A DNA stretch of 64,000 nt, from assembly GCA_002197995.1 (NCBI GenBank), contig NGZR01000001.1, positions 7,936,001 through 8,000,000 on the forward strand, given 5' to 3'. This stretch comes from Gaeumannomyces sp. JS-464 (taxonomy: Eukaryota; Ascomycota; Sordariomycetes; Magnaporthales; Magnaporthaceae). The stretch's first letter is position 1; every line of letters starts with the position of its first letter. Positions 35,637 to 47,021 of the stretch are shown here, in pieces. The notes beneath the pieces are model-generated. The model worked only from the letters and a program-made list of their open reading frames with translations. It did no database searches and was not told the DNA's origin. A program made the position numbers and the translations under genes.

Positions 35637-36746
35637 TTACGAGCCACTGACGATAGCCCCATGAACCGGCGTCCCTGCGTTGGGGATTATAAATGCCTTG
35701 TTCTCCAAAGGGCCCCTCTTGAGGTAACAGTTCCCGGGCGCACCGCCTGCTAGGGCTATCGTTTTGTTGGTCCACAGGGGAATGAAGCTGACACCGGCAC
35801 AGGTTGCGTTTACATTTGTCGTGCCAAAGAAATCCGTCGCGTATTTCGTATAGCCCGAGCACGAGTCCATGCACGTATTAAAGTCGGGCGCGAACAAGGA
35901 GTAAAGAACCGTACCGTTCACATCCTTATTGCATTGCATCGTATACGTGACAAGCGATAGCACTAGCAAGCCGGGAAAGATAGAAGACACGTCAGCAAAG
36001 TCCGGGTCGTTGGCAGGGGCGCGCGGAAGACGCGAGAAGGTGCTCATTGTGGACGCGCGCCCGTGGATTGGAACAAACATACGCTTGAACGAAGTGTACG
36101 ACTGCCCGTTAACAGAGGCAGAGTTTCTGGCACAACCATTGTCGATCACAACAGGGTCGGGGGCGGGGCAGGAGGTGCTCGACGCCGGCTGTGGTGACCC
36201 GGAGCCGGAGGGAGCCAAGAGGCCGGCCGCCGAGACGGACGCCTGCAGCCTCTGGTACTTGTCGTTGACATCGTTTGCCCGGCTCGCCTCGATCCCCGTA
36301 CCCGCGGCCAGGCCGATGACACCCGCAGCCAAGACGGCAATAATGACGCTCAGCACGAACACGATCAGCGTGCAGCCACAGACTGTCCGGTCCGCCCCGC
36401 CGCCTCTCCTCTTCTCCTCGCCGCCGCCCAGGTTGGCGTGGCTGGCTTCGTAGGGGGTGTAGACTGTGGTTGGCTGCGGCGACGAGACCATTGGTGGATA
36501 CTCGGGCTTCGAAGCTGGCGCGTAGTAAGGCTGCTGCTGCTGTGCCTGCTGCTGGGGATGATAGAGCTCCGGTTGCTGCGGCGGGACAGCCTCCGGGTAC
36601 GTCTGAGGGGCGACCTCGGGGGCGTGGTCGTGCTGTCGAAATCAAGTGCCATTGTCAGTGCTATGCTGGGCCTTTCGCCATTGATTGTGCGTATGCCGTA
36701 TCACACACACATAACGAGGATGGTATTCACGTACATTAGTAGCCAT
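35637..36746 (-). CDS. Single-pass membrane protein with Cys-rich PAN/apple-like exterior domain
   Basis: Exon 1 is only 12 nt (36746-36735, MATN). Exon 2 is 36632-36083 and exon 3 is 35962-35637, with introns of 102 and 120 nt; the total is 888 nt, 295 residues. The second intron has no in-frame stop and is a multiple of three. I call it an intron because it has a GTATGT donor, a GCTGAC branch point, a pyrimidine tract and a TAG acceptor. The N-terminus (residues 5-90) is Pro/Gln/Tyr-rich and cytoplasmic by prediction. One hydrophobic segment spans about residues 92-115. The C-terminal part has spaced cysteines (CNKDV, CMDSC, CAGVSF, NCYLKRG) in the order seen in PAN-like domains of fungal surface proteins. 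It is probably a plasma-membrane or wall-facing protein; ligand unknown. Confidence 0.75.
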
Positions 36747-38224
36747 GCTTGCGGTCAGTCCCAGGCTTGGAGATCATCACCCTCTTGGCTGTTTTCCTTG
36801 GCCCAACAGGCAAAGGCACATCAGACCCCGTTGGTTGGTGGTTGTTGCCTGGGTGAGACCGGCACTGAGCGTGCGCTAAGAGCAAAGAAAAGAGGATGAG
36901 GACGAAGCCAAGCGACAGGAGGGGGCCTTGTTAACCGCAAAAAGAAGGAGAGCAAGGGGGCTACCACTGGGACATGGGTCCCGAAAACGCATGCGGGCGA
37001 GACCGAGCCGGCTCGCGTCCGAGGGGGCGCGGTTGTCAATTCACCCAAAGACAGGAGGAGTCGAGAGCAGTTGTTTGGTGGGCTGAGCGAGGTTCCCCAC
37101 CAACCCATTCATTTCCACGCCACCCTCCTCGAAAAGCTCCTGCAGTGCAATTTCATTTCTGGGCATCGCCAGTTACGTGGGTGATTGGAAGGCTTCACGA
37201 TAGGAGGCGTTTTATGTACCTATACAGAGATATGGCAATCTCAAAGGCATCATCAGCCTACGAAAACAGGGCTGACTCAGTAAGGCGAGAACAGGAGAGG
37301 GTCTTCAGCTTCCAGCCGCTTTGTGTGTCGACGATTTGGTTCGTGATGGATGGCCCACGGGCTCCCCGCTCGGTCCACATATAATGCACTCTAACCGACG
37401 AAAAATAGGGGTCAGGGTCGTTGCTTCGATCGTATCGCGAACTGGGGGTGAGCGCAAGCTAACATTGGACGTGTATGTAAAATGACAGCTGGAGAAACGG
37501 GGCGATCCGGTGTTCCATGGAGTCTCCCCGCGTCTGCTGAGCCGGAACAGCGGCATAATTTTAATTCGACCGGCCAAAATAACATGCCATTCTTTTGGAG
37601 TCTTCCCGGCGAAAGCAAATGTTCTGACAAGCTGGCACCTGATTTGATCGTCAAATTGCCTGGCGTCGCTTGCGATTCCGTTCGAGTTCTAGTGCTGACA
37701 GAATCGATGCAGCAGCCCGACAGGAAAGCAACCCAGCCCAAGCAAGCTGACCCGCCTGGGGATGCAACGCTGCCTTGAACTCTCCGTCAGCCTTCGGCCT
37801 GGGCTCGATGTGCTCGTCTCGCCATCTTCCGCAATGTTCCCAGCTTCAGTCGCCAGCCCTATATGGGCTTAGTATGGTTAAACACAGGCTCAACATGTCT
37901 TGAGCTTCTGGGCACGAGAATAGACGGGTATCTGGGCTTTTCAGTAAGTGTCTCGGCGCACTGTGCAGAGTAAGCGGATTCCGCGTGCCTCTAGGCCAAG
38001 ATCTGGGCCACCCGTTATGCTTAACCGTTATGTTCCAGCCCTAGACAACGGCAAATAGCTGATGGGAGCGGCTCTGCGGTGACGTCGTTCTCTCTACTGT
38101 CACTCACCTCCTGGGATGCAAACTACCAACACTATAACATTATCCAGACAGATCGATTGAGATAATCGGATTGTCCACATGCAGCCTTAACCAAGGGCTC
38201 CTGATACCCGTCCCACTTCTCATA
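36747..38224. other. Divergent intergenic region (membrane protein / bZIP)
   Basis: A shared upstream region of about 1.5 kb for the minus-strand membrane protein gene and the plus-strand bZIP gene. No conserved site could be assigned by eye. Confidence 0.5.
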
Positions 38225-39578
38225 ATGTCGCAAGCCAGCAGCCAATCGTCACAACCCGCACGCGCTCCTCGCAGGGCAACACGGCAGCGGATCCGCAAAG
38301 ACCCTCCTCCGCTAGCTGTGCCCGACATCAATGACGATGCTGCTGAGAGGAAGAGGGTTTTGAACGTCCTAGCCCAGCGGCGATACCGTGAGCTTCCCGA
38401 GCTTACCCAATTGAAGACAGGAGAAATAACAAAGCCGTCGTGCAGACAGAGCTGACATGGAAACCTGACAATAGGGCAACGCAAAAAGCAACAACCCCTG
38501 GCGACGGAAATGTCGTCATTGGCCCAAGGGGATTCATTGGTTCAGAGCGATTCTGTTCGAATCTCTAACTCGGAACCCGAGCAGGTAAATGAAAGCCAGT
38601 CTCTCCAAGCCCATGAGGGCGGCCAGAGCTTTCACAATGAACTCGCGGGTGCCGAGGTAGAGCTGTTGCCCAAAAGCCCTGGCCTCAGCAGCAGTGACCC
38701 CTTTGGGGTTTTTCTCGGCAGCGACTGGATGTTGGCTGGACTGGACAGTGTCACAAGCACCACAGGGCCATCATCGCGATCGCTTGACAACAGCGAGGGC
38801 GACCAACCGCCCATTAACAACGGCGGGTTTGGGGATCTCGCCTTTAATCCCATGGATTTTACAACCCTCCCGGGATCCTCCTCCTCGTCCTCTCCACCCG
38901 ACTCACTCGGCTCAGAGGCAGCCAGTATCGGGAGTGACTCCTTCTCGTTCCCCGACACCTATCTCCTCCCGGTTTCGGAGCTCACGCTTGTTCGGGCGCT
39001 CTTGCGGATAGCCGACCGCCTAGGTTGCACGTCGGCGATTTGGGACATCAAGACTCTTTCGCCGTTCAACGGACCTGGGGATTGCGCGTCGGCGGCCCGT
39101 CTTCTCCCGGAAACCTGGCGCCCAACGCCAACGCAAGCAAAGGTTCTGCACCACCCGGTTTTAGACCTGGTGCCGTGGCCTTCTGCGCGCGACCGACTGA
39201 TTAGCATTTTCAGTCTTCCAGAGTCGATGCGTCCTCCAAGCGCCGCGGGACCCCTAGGGATCGTCCATTTCGTGTGTTAGTCTCTCGCTATTAGTTTGCT
39301 CTCTGATTTACCCCTTTTCATGCGAGTTACAACGGGATTCTAACGCCGAGTCCCTCACAGATGACCTCGAGGATTCTTCAGAAGGGTTGCGCATGTACGG
39401 TGGAGATCCGTACGATGCAGAGTGTTGGGAGGTTGGCCAGACTCTGTTTGAGAAGTGGTGGTTTGTCTTTGACCGCAAGATTGTCAATCAGAGCAACCGC
39501 TGGAGGAGCCTCAGGGGTGCAAGCAAACTGAGACTCGAGGCAGCCAGCGCGAGGCCGGGTGCTACCGAGGTGGTGTAG
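38225..39578 (+). CDS. bZIP transcription factor with DUF3425 domain
   Basis: Three exons (38225-38387, 38475-39275, 39361-39578; introns 87 and 85 nt) total 1182 nt, 393 residues, with consistent splice phases. Joining exons 1 and 2 produces a basic region (ERKRVLNVLAQRRYRQRKK) with the N-x2-A-Q-x-R-Y-R pattern of fungal AP-1-like bZIPs. A clear leucine zipper is not obvious after it. Exons 2-3 encode a DUF3425 domain: DLVPWPSARDRLISIF, then VYDLEDSSEGLRMYGGDP, then WEVGQTLFEKWW and NRWRSLRG. Genes of this architecture are common in filamentous ascomycetes and often act in stress or secondary-metabolism control; which applies here is unknown. An alternative in-frame start at 38171 would add 18 residues. 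Confidence 0.88.
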
Positions 39579-41833
39579 CTGCCCGCCTGGCCGCGGGTTT
39601 TTTGTCTGGAGCTGTCAGCGTCATGCCCGGGACGCACAAAACGCACAGTGGAACGGGCATCCATATCCATGAACAGTTCAGTCGGGGTCCGAAAAGTTAT
39701 TACATTGTGGTCCGTACAAAAATGGAGCCCGTCATGAATCAGTACCTAGCCACGTGAAACTCAGCAGCCATATCATTTGTTTCGTCCGAATCCATCCGAA
39801 TCAACCGGCTTGTCCACCAGTCGGCAAACTTCGCCGGCCGGGGTGGCGGCCACCGCTTCCTGCCGTGCTGTCGTCCGCGGGACGGGACCAGAGCCAGTAC
39901 CTACATGGAATGCGCTACCCATGGATACCGCCGCTGACGGCCGCAGCATTCGAAGCGGGAGGGGCGTCTGTCGAATCGGTTGTGGTTTAGTGCTGGACTG
40001 CTGGACTGCTGGACTGCTGGACTGCTGGACCGCTGAACCGATCTCGCAGCGACTTTCGACGCTAATGATGCAAAACAGCGCTTCAGTGGGGCATTTGCTT
40101 GGGCAGTCTCGCAACTACCATGTATGGTGGGGGTTCCCAGCCCCATTCTGGCGCAGTGGGTCCGAGCCAGAGTCCTGGCTTGGCCTCAACATTCATCGTT
40201 GTTTGGGACTCCCAAAGCAGAGGAAAGGGGAATATTGGATTTCAGACAATGCCCCGCCAGCACGGTGATAAGCGGTGTCGAGCGGACAATTGGGGCGGCA
40301 GCAGATCCTGGGCATCAGGACATAGGTACCTAGGTTTCGGGTTTCCGTATCGGGGCTCTTTCCGGCACCGACGGACGGCTCCGCGGTGCGCAGCCGGTCA
40401 ACAACAATGGATGGGGCAGGGCTTTGGATGAGGCTAGAACCTGCTGCTGTCCCGCGCCCTGCCTGCATCCAGCTGGTGGACAGTGCGGGCACCCGTCACC
40501 GCCGCGGGGTACTGGAGCTGGCAGACCATGGATGGAGCTCAGGCTCACCGAATGTTCCCTGCCCACGCCGCCCCGACCCAATAGGAAAACGCAACCCGCA
40601 CGTCCTCCACAGCCAGACACCCAGAGACGACGGTGGAAAACGACGGAGCCCCATCCACATCCCTCTATGTATCACGTACGAGGCACTGTTAGCGGCGACT
40701 TTGCCTTTCTGTGCCTGGCTGCACCCTGTTCCTTTGCGCGAGTGGCGTTCCAGGTCCCTTGTACTAAACACTGCGTCTGCGTGCTACGCCGTAGGGAATT
40801 CAGACCGCCAGCACGGGGGTCTGCCGACTTTGGGGTGATTCTGGGGACTGGATTGATATTTGGGGACGTGCAGTGAGACTGCGCCATCTCAGCACTTCGC
40901 GGCCCGCATTTTTTTCCCCCCCATTCAACCTTCTTCTCTCATCGGGTTCCTCCACAACCCGCCTGGCTCAAGATTTTTCTCCCCTTGGGCGGCTGCTCTT
41001 CGGTGCGTGAAGGAGGGCGGGCATATGCTGCCGTAATTTCTAGACTGCAAGGTGAGTCCAGTGCTTCGTCTCGTGCTTGCCGTTGAGCCGACATGCCCGG
41101 CGGGGTCCGTTCAGTCCCATCTCTCCGTCTCGTTTTCTGCTCTAGACCGCACCGCCCAAGTCCGCTTGCTTGGCTCCTAGCACACTATAACCTGCCAAAG
41201 GCCGTTTGTTTCCTGCCACCTCATCGCGCGTTATGATTTGGGAGCAGAGCCTTCGTCCTTGCGTTGCCTCGACAGGTTCCTGCGAGACACCACACCAGAC
41301 CGCCACTTGGCATGACTCCAGTCCTCATGCTGCCACCTTCCATCTTCACTTCACATCCCTTGGTCGCCTCGACCTCCCTGCCTCGCTACCTGGACACCAA
41401 CCTTGCCGACCTAAGCCACCCGCAGGGCACAGGCTTAACGGCCTTTCTCCCAGGCGGGGCTTAGGGCGCATCCGTGCGTCTTGACATGACGTCTCGGGGT
41501 CCCAGCTCCCCGTCCGCAGCAACATCCTTTTTGATTCTTGGACCGGCCCCGTCCGCGGCTTGCCCTTCTTTATCCCATAACACATTGTCACACAGTCACT
41601 TCACCCCTCAAAAAAACGTTGGACTGCCGCCTAGTTCCTGTACTAACTCACTACCCCCATTCCCCTCTAATAAGGCACATAATACCTATCTACCTACCAC
41701 CTACTTACCTGCTACTTTCAAGCTCTGAGGGTCTGTTACCTATAAACTGGTGCGAGAGTAGTGGTGCTTGTGTCCTTTTTGGCTCTCACTTCTTTCCCGG
41801 AACCAGGACCAGCCCCCTGAGGTGCCCCTCAAG
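39579..41833. other. Intergenic: bZIP 3' flank and MTHFR upstream region
   Basis: About 2.3 kb. Contains an 8-bp minisatellite (39991-40030). The 5' leader of MTHFR probably lies in the last several hundred bases, where a GTGAGT donor (41051) and a CAG acceptor close to the start (about 41808) could bound a leader intron; this is only suggestive. Confidence 0.4.
39991..40030. repeat. 8-bp minisatellite, five perfect units
   Basis: TGCTGGAC repeated five times, followed by a degenerate sixth unit (CGCTGAAC). Non-coding as far as can be seen. Confidence 0.9.
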
Positions 41834-43811
41834 ATGCACATCAGGGAGATGTTGGCCGAGGCCGACAGGACGGGCAATCCGTCCTTCTCGTTCGAGTACT
41901 TCCCGCCCAAGACGGCCCAAGGTGTGCAAAACTTGTACGACCGCATGGAACGGATGTACCATCTTGGCCCCAAGTTCATCGACATCACCTGGGGCGCTGG
42001 CGGCCGCATCGCCGAGCTTACTTGCGAGATGGTCACCCAGGCCCAGACGTACTTCGGCCTCGAGACATGCATGCACCTCACCTGCACCGACATGGGTGTC
42101 GAAAAGGTCAACGACGCCCTCGCCAAGGCCTACAAGGCCGGCTGCACAAACATCCTCGCACTGCGCGGCGACCCTCCCAGGGACAAGGAGAAGTGGGAGG
42201 CTGCCCAGGACGGGTTCCACTACGCCCGTGACCTGGTGGCCCACATCCGCAAGACTTATGGCGACCACTTCGACATCGGCGTCGCAGGCTACCCTGAGGG
42301 CTGTGACGACAACAAGGACGAGGACCTGCTGTTGGACCACCTCAAGGAGAAGGTCGACATGGGCGCCTCCTTCATCGTCACTCAGATGTTCTACGATGTC
42401 GAGAACTTCTTGCGCTGGGTTGGCAGGGTGCGCGAGAGGGGTATCACCATCCCCATCATCCCAGGAATTATGCCCATCGCCACGTACGCGAGCTTCCTGC
42501 GCCGCGCCAACCACATGCAGGCCCGCATCCCCGACGAGTGGATCCGCCGCCTCGAGCCTGTCAAGAACGACGATGCCGCCGTGCGGGTCATGGGGAAGCA
42601 GCTTGTTGTTGAGATGTGCCGCAAGATTCTCGCAGGCGGCATACGCCACCTCCACTTTTACACCATGAACCTGGCTCAGTCCACAACCATGATACTCGAG
42701 GAACTCAGCTGGCTGCCCTCCCAACCAAGCCGCTCAAGCAGGCTCTCCCGTGGAAGCAGTCGCTCGGTCTGGGGCGTCGCGACGAGGACGTGCGCCCATC
42801 TTCTGGCGGAACCGCAACAAATCGTACGTCATGCGCACGCAGGATTGGGACGAGTTCCCGAACGGCCGCTGGGGAGACTCGCGATCTCCCGCCTTTGGGG
42901 AGCTGGACGCGTACGGGATTGGGCTGGTCGGCACCAACGAGCAGAACAGGCAAAAGTTCGGCGAGCCACGGTCTTTCAAAGACGTGGCTTCGCTCTTTAT
43001 CCGATACGTGGAGAAGGAGATTGCCACGCTCCCCTGGAGTGAGGCCCCGCTCACGAGCGAGGGAGAGCTGATCAAGGACGACCTGCTGGATCTCAACCGG
43101 CGCGGCCTCATCACCATCAACTCGCAACCCGCCGTCAATGGGGTCAAGTCGACGCACCCCGTGCACGGCTGGGGACCGCCGAACGGCTACGTTTACCAGA
43201 AGGCGTACCTGGAGCTGCTCGTGCACCCGAGCCTCTTTGCTGAGGTCAAGAGCCGCCTGCACACGCACCCAGACCTGACCTACTATGCCGTCACAAAGTC
43301 CGGAAACCTACAGACCAATGCCACCTACGAGGGACCCAACGCCGTTACTTGGGGCGTCTTCCCGGGCAAGGAGATCGTGCAGCCGACCGTGGTCGAGGGC
43401 ATCAGCTTCCTGGCCTGGAAGGACGAGGCATTCCAGCTCGGAATGGAGTGGGCCCGCTGCCACGAAGCCAACTCGCCAAGCCGCGTCTTGATCCAAAAGA
43501 TGATGGAGGAGTGGTACCTGGTCAATATCGGTAAGCGAACGACTCCTGAACCTCTTTTTGCTGTCTTCTGCAATATGCATCAGCAAACAACCTCCCCCCG
43601 ACTAACACGCGCCCACACAGTGAATAACGATTTCCACTCGCCACGGACAATTTTCGACTTGCTCAAGGACATTAAGGTCCCGGACCTAGAAAAGGAGGTC
43701 GTGGTCCCGGCTGACCAAGGACCAGAGACTAACGGCATCAACGGGACCTCGGTCACCACCAACGGCACCCACCCGGCTGCTCCCACAACCACGGCCGCGG
43801 TTGCCGCCTAG
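41834..43811 (+). CDS. MET13: Methylenetetrahydrofolate reductase (MET13 type), two frame breaks
   Basis: Reduces 5,10-methylenetetrahydrofolate to 5-methyltetrahydrofolate, which supplies methyl groups for methionine synthesis in the cytosol. The N-terminal catalytic barrel (about residues 1-295) is clear: SFEYFPPKTAQGVQNLYDRM, FIDITWGAGG, CMHLTCTDM, NILALRGDPPRDKE, GVAGYPEG, FIVTQMFYDV, IIPGIMPI and LHFYTMNL. The GVQNLYDRM and HLHFYTMNL motifs fit the MET13 branch better than MET12. The C-terminal regulatory domain follows (IFWRNRNKSYVMRTQDWDEF, WGVFPGKEI). Exons are 41834-43530 and 43621-43811 (90-nt intron). One C is missing near 42720-42722 and one near 42795-42797. Restoring both gives 629 residues and one frame, close to family length. 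The start has a CTCAAGATGC context. Confidence 0.93.
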
Positions 43812-44268
43812 GGCCGTCGGCCTCTTCACCAACTCCCTGACTATCCTCTGACATTATCTCACTTTATTTTCTTGCACTTCATCCTATCTTTAATCATCCG
43901 TTTCTCTCATGGGCGACGACACGGCGGGGCGCACAATTATCTGCTTTCTTCCTTTTCGGGCGTTGTTGGGCCTGAAAATCAGGGGGCAAAATCTGACTGC
44001 TAGCGAATTTTTTTTCAACAAAAAAGGGAGCATTTCTGGAACAAACGGGGCTGGGCTAGGCTGGGCTAACCGGGCAGCAAAAAGAGGTCCAGCAAAAACG
44101 AATCAAGATTGCTGGTGGAAGGGGACGCAAACGCGAAAGAAGACGACACATGACGGAGCATGCATCATATCTCAACGATACCCACCCTTTTTGGACACCG
44201 ACATTCATGCCGGGACGATCGATACATATTCTTACGCAAATTTTTTTTCACTGTCTTGTTATTAGTCC

Positions 44269-44299
<31 letters not shown>

Positions 44300-44821
44300 G
44301 TATCTAAGAGTCCAATTCCAAGAGTCCAATCTCTTAACTAGAGCGGACAAGAATGGTGGCGGATGATGGGGACGGGGCTTATTCTTCGTCGGGGCCGGGC
44401 CAGCCGGGTTTCCCTTTTTCAACACGACGATGGGACGATAAAGGAGTTGCTGTTGTTGTTTCTTATTTTCTTCCTCGTCTGAATGGCTATAAAACAAAAC
44501 AGAGGAGTGCCAACCAAGAGAATGTATGTGTACTATGGATGCCACTCACGTATTCAGACTTTGAGCCGTCCCGGGTGACCATCAAAGAGGTAAAATTGGG
44601 CGCAACCTGACGCCTAATGTTTGACGAGTGATAATGAGTACGTACGTGCTGGCTCAGATGGGGTAAAAACACAAACCGAACGGGAGATGAAGGCATATGC
44701 CGTAAGACGGGTATCTCAAGGAAAACCAAAAAAGATCAAACATAAAAAATGCAAGCAAGATGCGACAAACCACACACAGTGCGCCGTTTCGTTTTTGTTT
44801 CCCCGGCTTCCCTTGAGCACA
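43812..44821. other. Convergent 3' intergenic region (MTHFR / TMEM184-like)
   Basis: One kilobase between two gene ends. It contains an uninterrupted run of 28 T at 44272-44299. No coding region supported. Confidence 0.5.
44272..44299. repeat. Poly(T)28 tract
   Basis: Twenty-eight consecutive T between two converging genes. The true length is uncertain if homopolymers are miscalled in this assembly. Confidence 0.85.
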
Positions 44822-47021
44822 TCACAGATGCTTCTGACTTCCTGGCTGATCTCCGCCGCCCCATACGTCACGCATGTCCTCCTCGTCGATGTCGTACTTG
44901 GGTGAGACGGCCACAGGCGACTGGGCCTCCCTGTCCCAGTGGCCCGCGTCCTCTGCCGCCGCCGCGGTGGACGAGTCTGCTCCGCCCTGGGTTTCATCGT
45001 CATCGGTCGTCGGTGCCTTGGAGACGTCTATGGGGATTTCGGACAGGGCGGGTTTGTCGGCAGCCTGCACTCCAGGCCGGCGGGTCCCGTGCGGCGATGT
45101 TGCTCGCCCGGAGTCGGCTGACACCGTCTGCTTTCCCTTGTCCTTCTTGGAGGTCTTTTTCTTGCTGCTACTCACGACCACGCCCTCGTCTGCCGAGACG
45201 CCTGCTGCTCCGCTCGAACCACCAAGGGGGCTGGACTTTGGCTTCTTCTTTTTCGGCCTTGAGACGTCAACGGCTAGGGAAGACCTCGTTGGTATGGAGT
45301 CACTTGAGCCTTGGTAGCTACTATTCCGGGCGGTGTTCCACGGCCTCTTAGGAATGTTGGCGACGACAACAGGATACTGATGTTACGTGTCAGTGTATTT
45401 GGTGACCAAACCTGAGGAATCTATTACCCCGACTCTAGAAAACTCACATTCCAGTCCCCGTACTCGAGCCCCCTGGCCTTGTCATACAGGGCCTCCTCGT
45501 CCGGGTCCAAGGCTGGATCCTCGGTCGTGCCGAAAGTATCCCTAGAGCTCGACCGGCTGGGCTCGCCGTTGGATGTGCCGCCACCGGGTCCCAGAAGAGG
45601 CGTGTAGGGGTTGATGTCCGAGGTGATCTGGCCGGGCTTGGGGATCCAGTACTTGCCCTTGCCGCCGCGCTCGTATCTCATACCGGCACGGACTCGAGCA
45701 AGGCGAGAAGTGGAACTCTCGTGGGCCATGATGTGGTCGCCCGAATCGAAGGCGCGATAGCCGTACTTGTCGCCCTTGAAAGTCTCCTTTGAGTCCTCGA
45801 TCAGGTCGCGAACACCAAAGGCGTCGCGGAGGGCGTACTTGACAGGCATGCGGGCCTCCTCCACGGCATCGTTGGCAAAGTCATGCCACGAGAAGGCGTA
45901 CCAGTGAGCGACGGCGAAGACGGGCATCTCGATGCAAATCAGGAAGTCCTGGATCGCAGCGGCCAGATTGTCAGGCGAGTAGCCCTCGACTTTGTCCGTG
46001 ATGGCACCTAGCCACACGAGGATTGATAGGAAGAAACCCTGCCAGTACGAGGCAAAGATGATGAGTTTGATGCAGAGAAACTTGGGCACAGGCCGGAAGG
46101 GCTTGAGGTCCTCGTGCATGCACACCCAGAACAGGGCGAGACAGTACAAGCTGACCGTCATGCTGACGTTGTAGATCAGGCCGCTCCAGGTGTAGCCAGA
46201 ATCGAGGCCGATATAACCCTCCTTGTAGGTTCCCGTGGCCTTCATGACGACGGCGGCCACCGCAAGCAGCGGCTTCAACCACGCGTACTGCAGTATACCG
46301 CGTTTGATGGCCAGGAAAGTATAGGGGTCCGAGATGTCGGCCTTGGAGAAGACGTGATCCATGGGCCACGCGTGGCTCACTGGCTCGCGGCCGTGTGTCA
46401 TGATGATGAGCGATCGCTCGCCGCCGAGGTAGTTGATGAGGAGCTGGAAGAAGGTGTAGATTGTAAAGGCCTGTGGGGTGTGTTAATTTCCTTGTGAGTT
46501 CGTGGGCGCAGCGGCTGTGGGAGGGGTCGACTGCCTACCTCATAGATATCTCGCACTGGATCAAACCAGGCGGCTAGCTTGAGAGATACCATGCTCGACC
46601 ATGATGAGATGGAGTATAGGGGCACCCTGTTGGCCCATTTAGTCAGAAGGGCGCCCACCCATGCTTCGCTCAGTTCTATTTGTGTGTGCAGGCTGGGAGC
46701 GGTTCATACATCAATAGGATGCGCACAACATATCGTTGCAGCAGCGGTTTGCGGTAGTTTTTGCTGTAAATTCCTTGGTTAGCCGGCGGCGCGCGGTATC
46801 GGAGGGACAGCCGGGAGAGGCAGCCTACAGTTGAAGCCATATCGAACTGTGCAGGAGTAGGGAGTCGTCTGGTTAGCACAGCGCAGGACAGCCGACGTAA
46901 GTCGAAACAAGGAGGCAAGCACAGCTTACATGACCGAAAAAAAGGTGGCGATAAGCGACGCGACGCCGGCGACCGCCGTGAGGGCGCTCTCGAGCTTCTC
47001 GCCCGTTCCTCCTCCGGGCAT
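44822..47021 (-). CDS. Organic solute transporter alpha / TMEM184 (DUF300) family membrane protein
   Basis: Six exons (47021-46930, 46846-46829, 46763-46710, 46626-46539, 46470-45448, 45376-44822) give 1830 nt and 609 residues with all phases consistent. Exon 2 is only 18 nt, and splicing it in yields the expected SVISIWLQLKNYRKPLLQRY. Motifs typical of the family are present: NYRKPLLQRYVVRILLMVPL, YSISSWSS, RDIYEAFTIYTFFQLL, FLAIKRGILQY and KLIIFASYWQGF. About seven hydrophobic segments span residues 10-300. The remaining 300 residues are a hydrophilic tail, basic (KKKKPK, KKKTSKKDK) and then acidic, probably cytoplasmic. Family members sit in plasma or vacuolar membranes and are linked to solute or lipid handling; the substrate here is unknown. 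Confidence 0.9.

Noticed and set aside
41786..42724. Antisense open frame of 312 codons opposite MTHFR
   Set aside because: Shadow of the GC-biased MTHFR coding sequence; the sense product is unambiguous.
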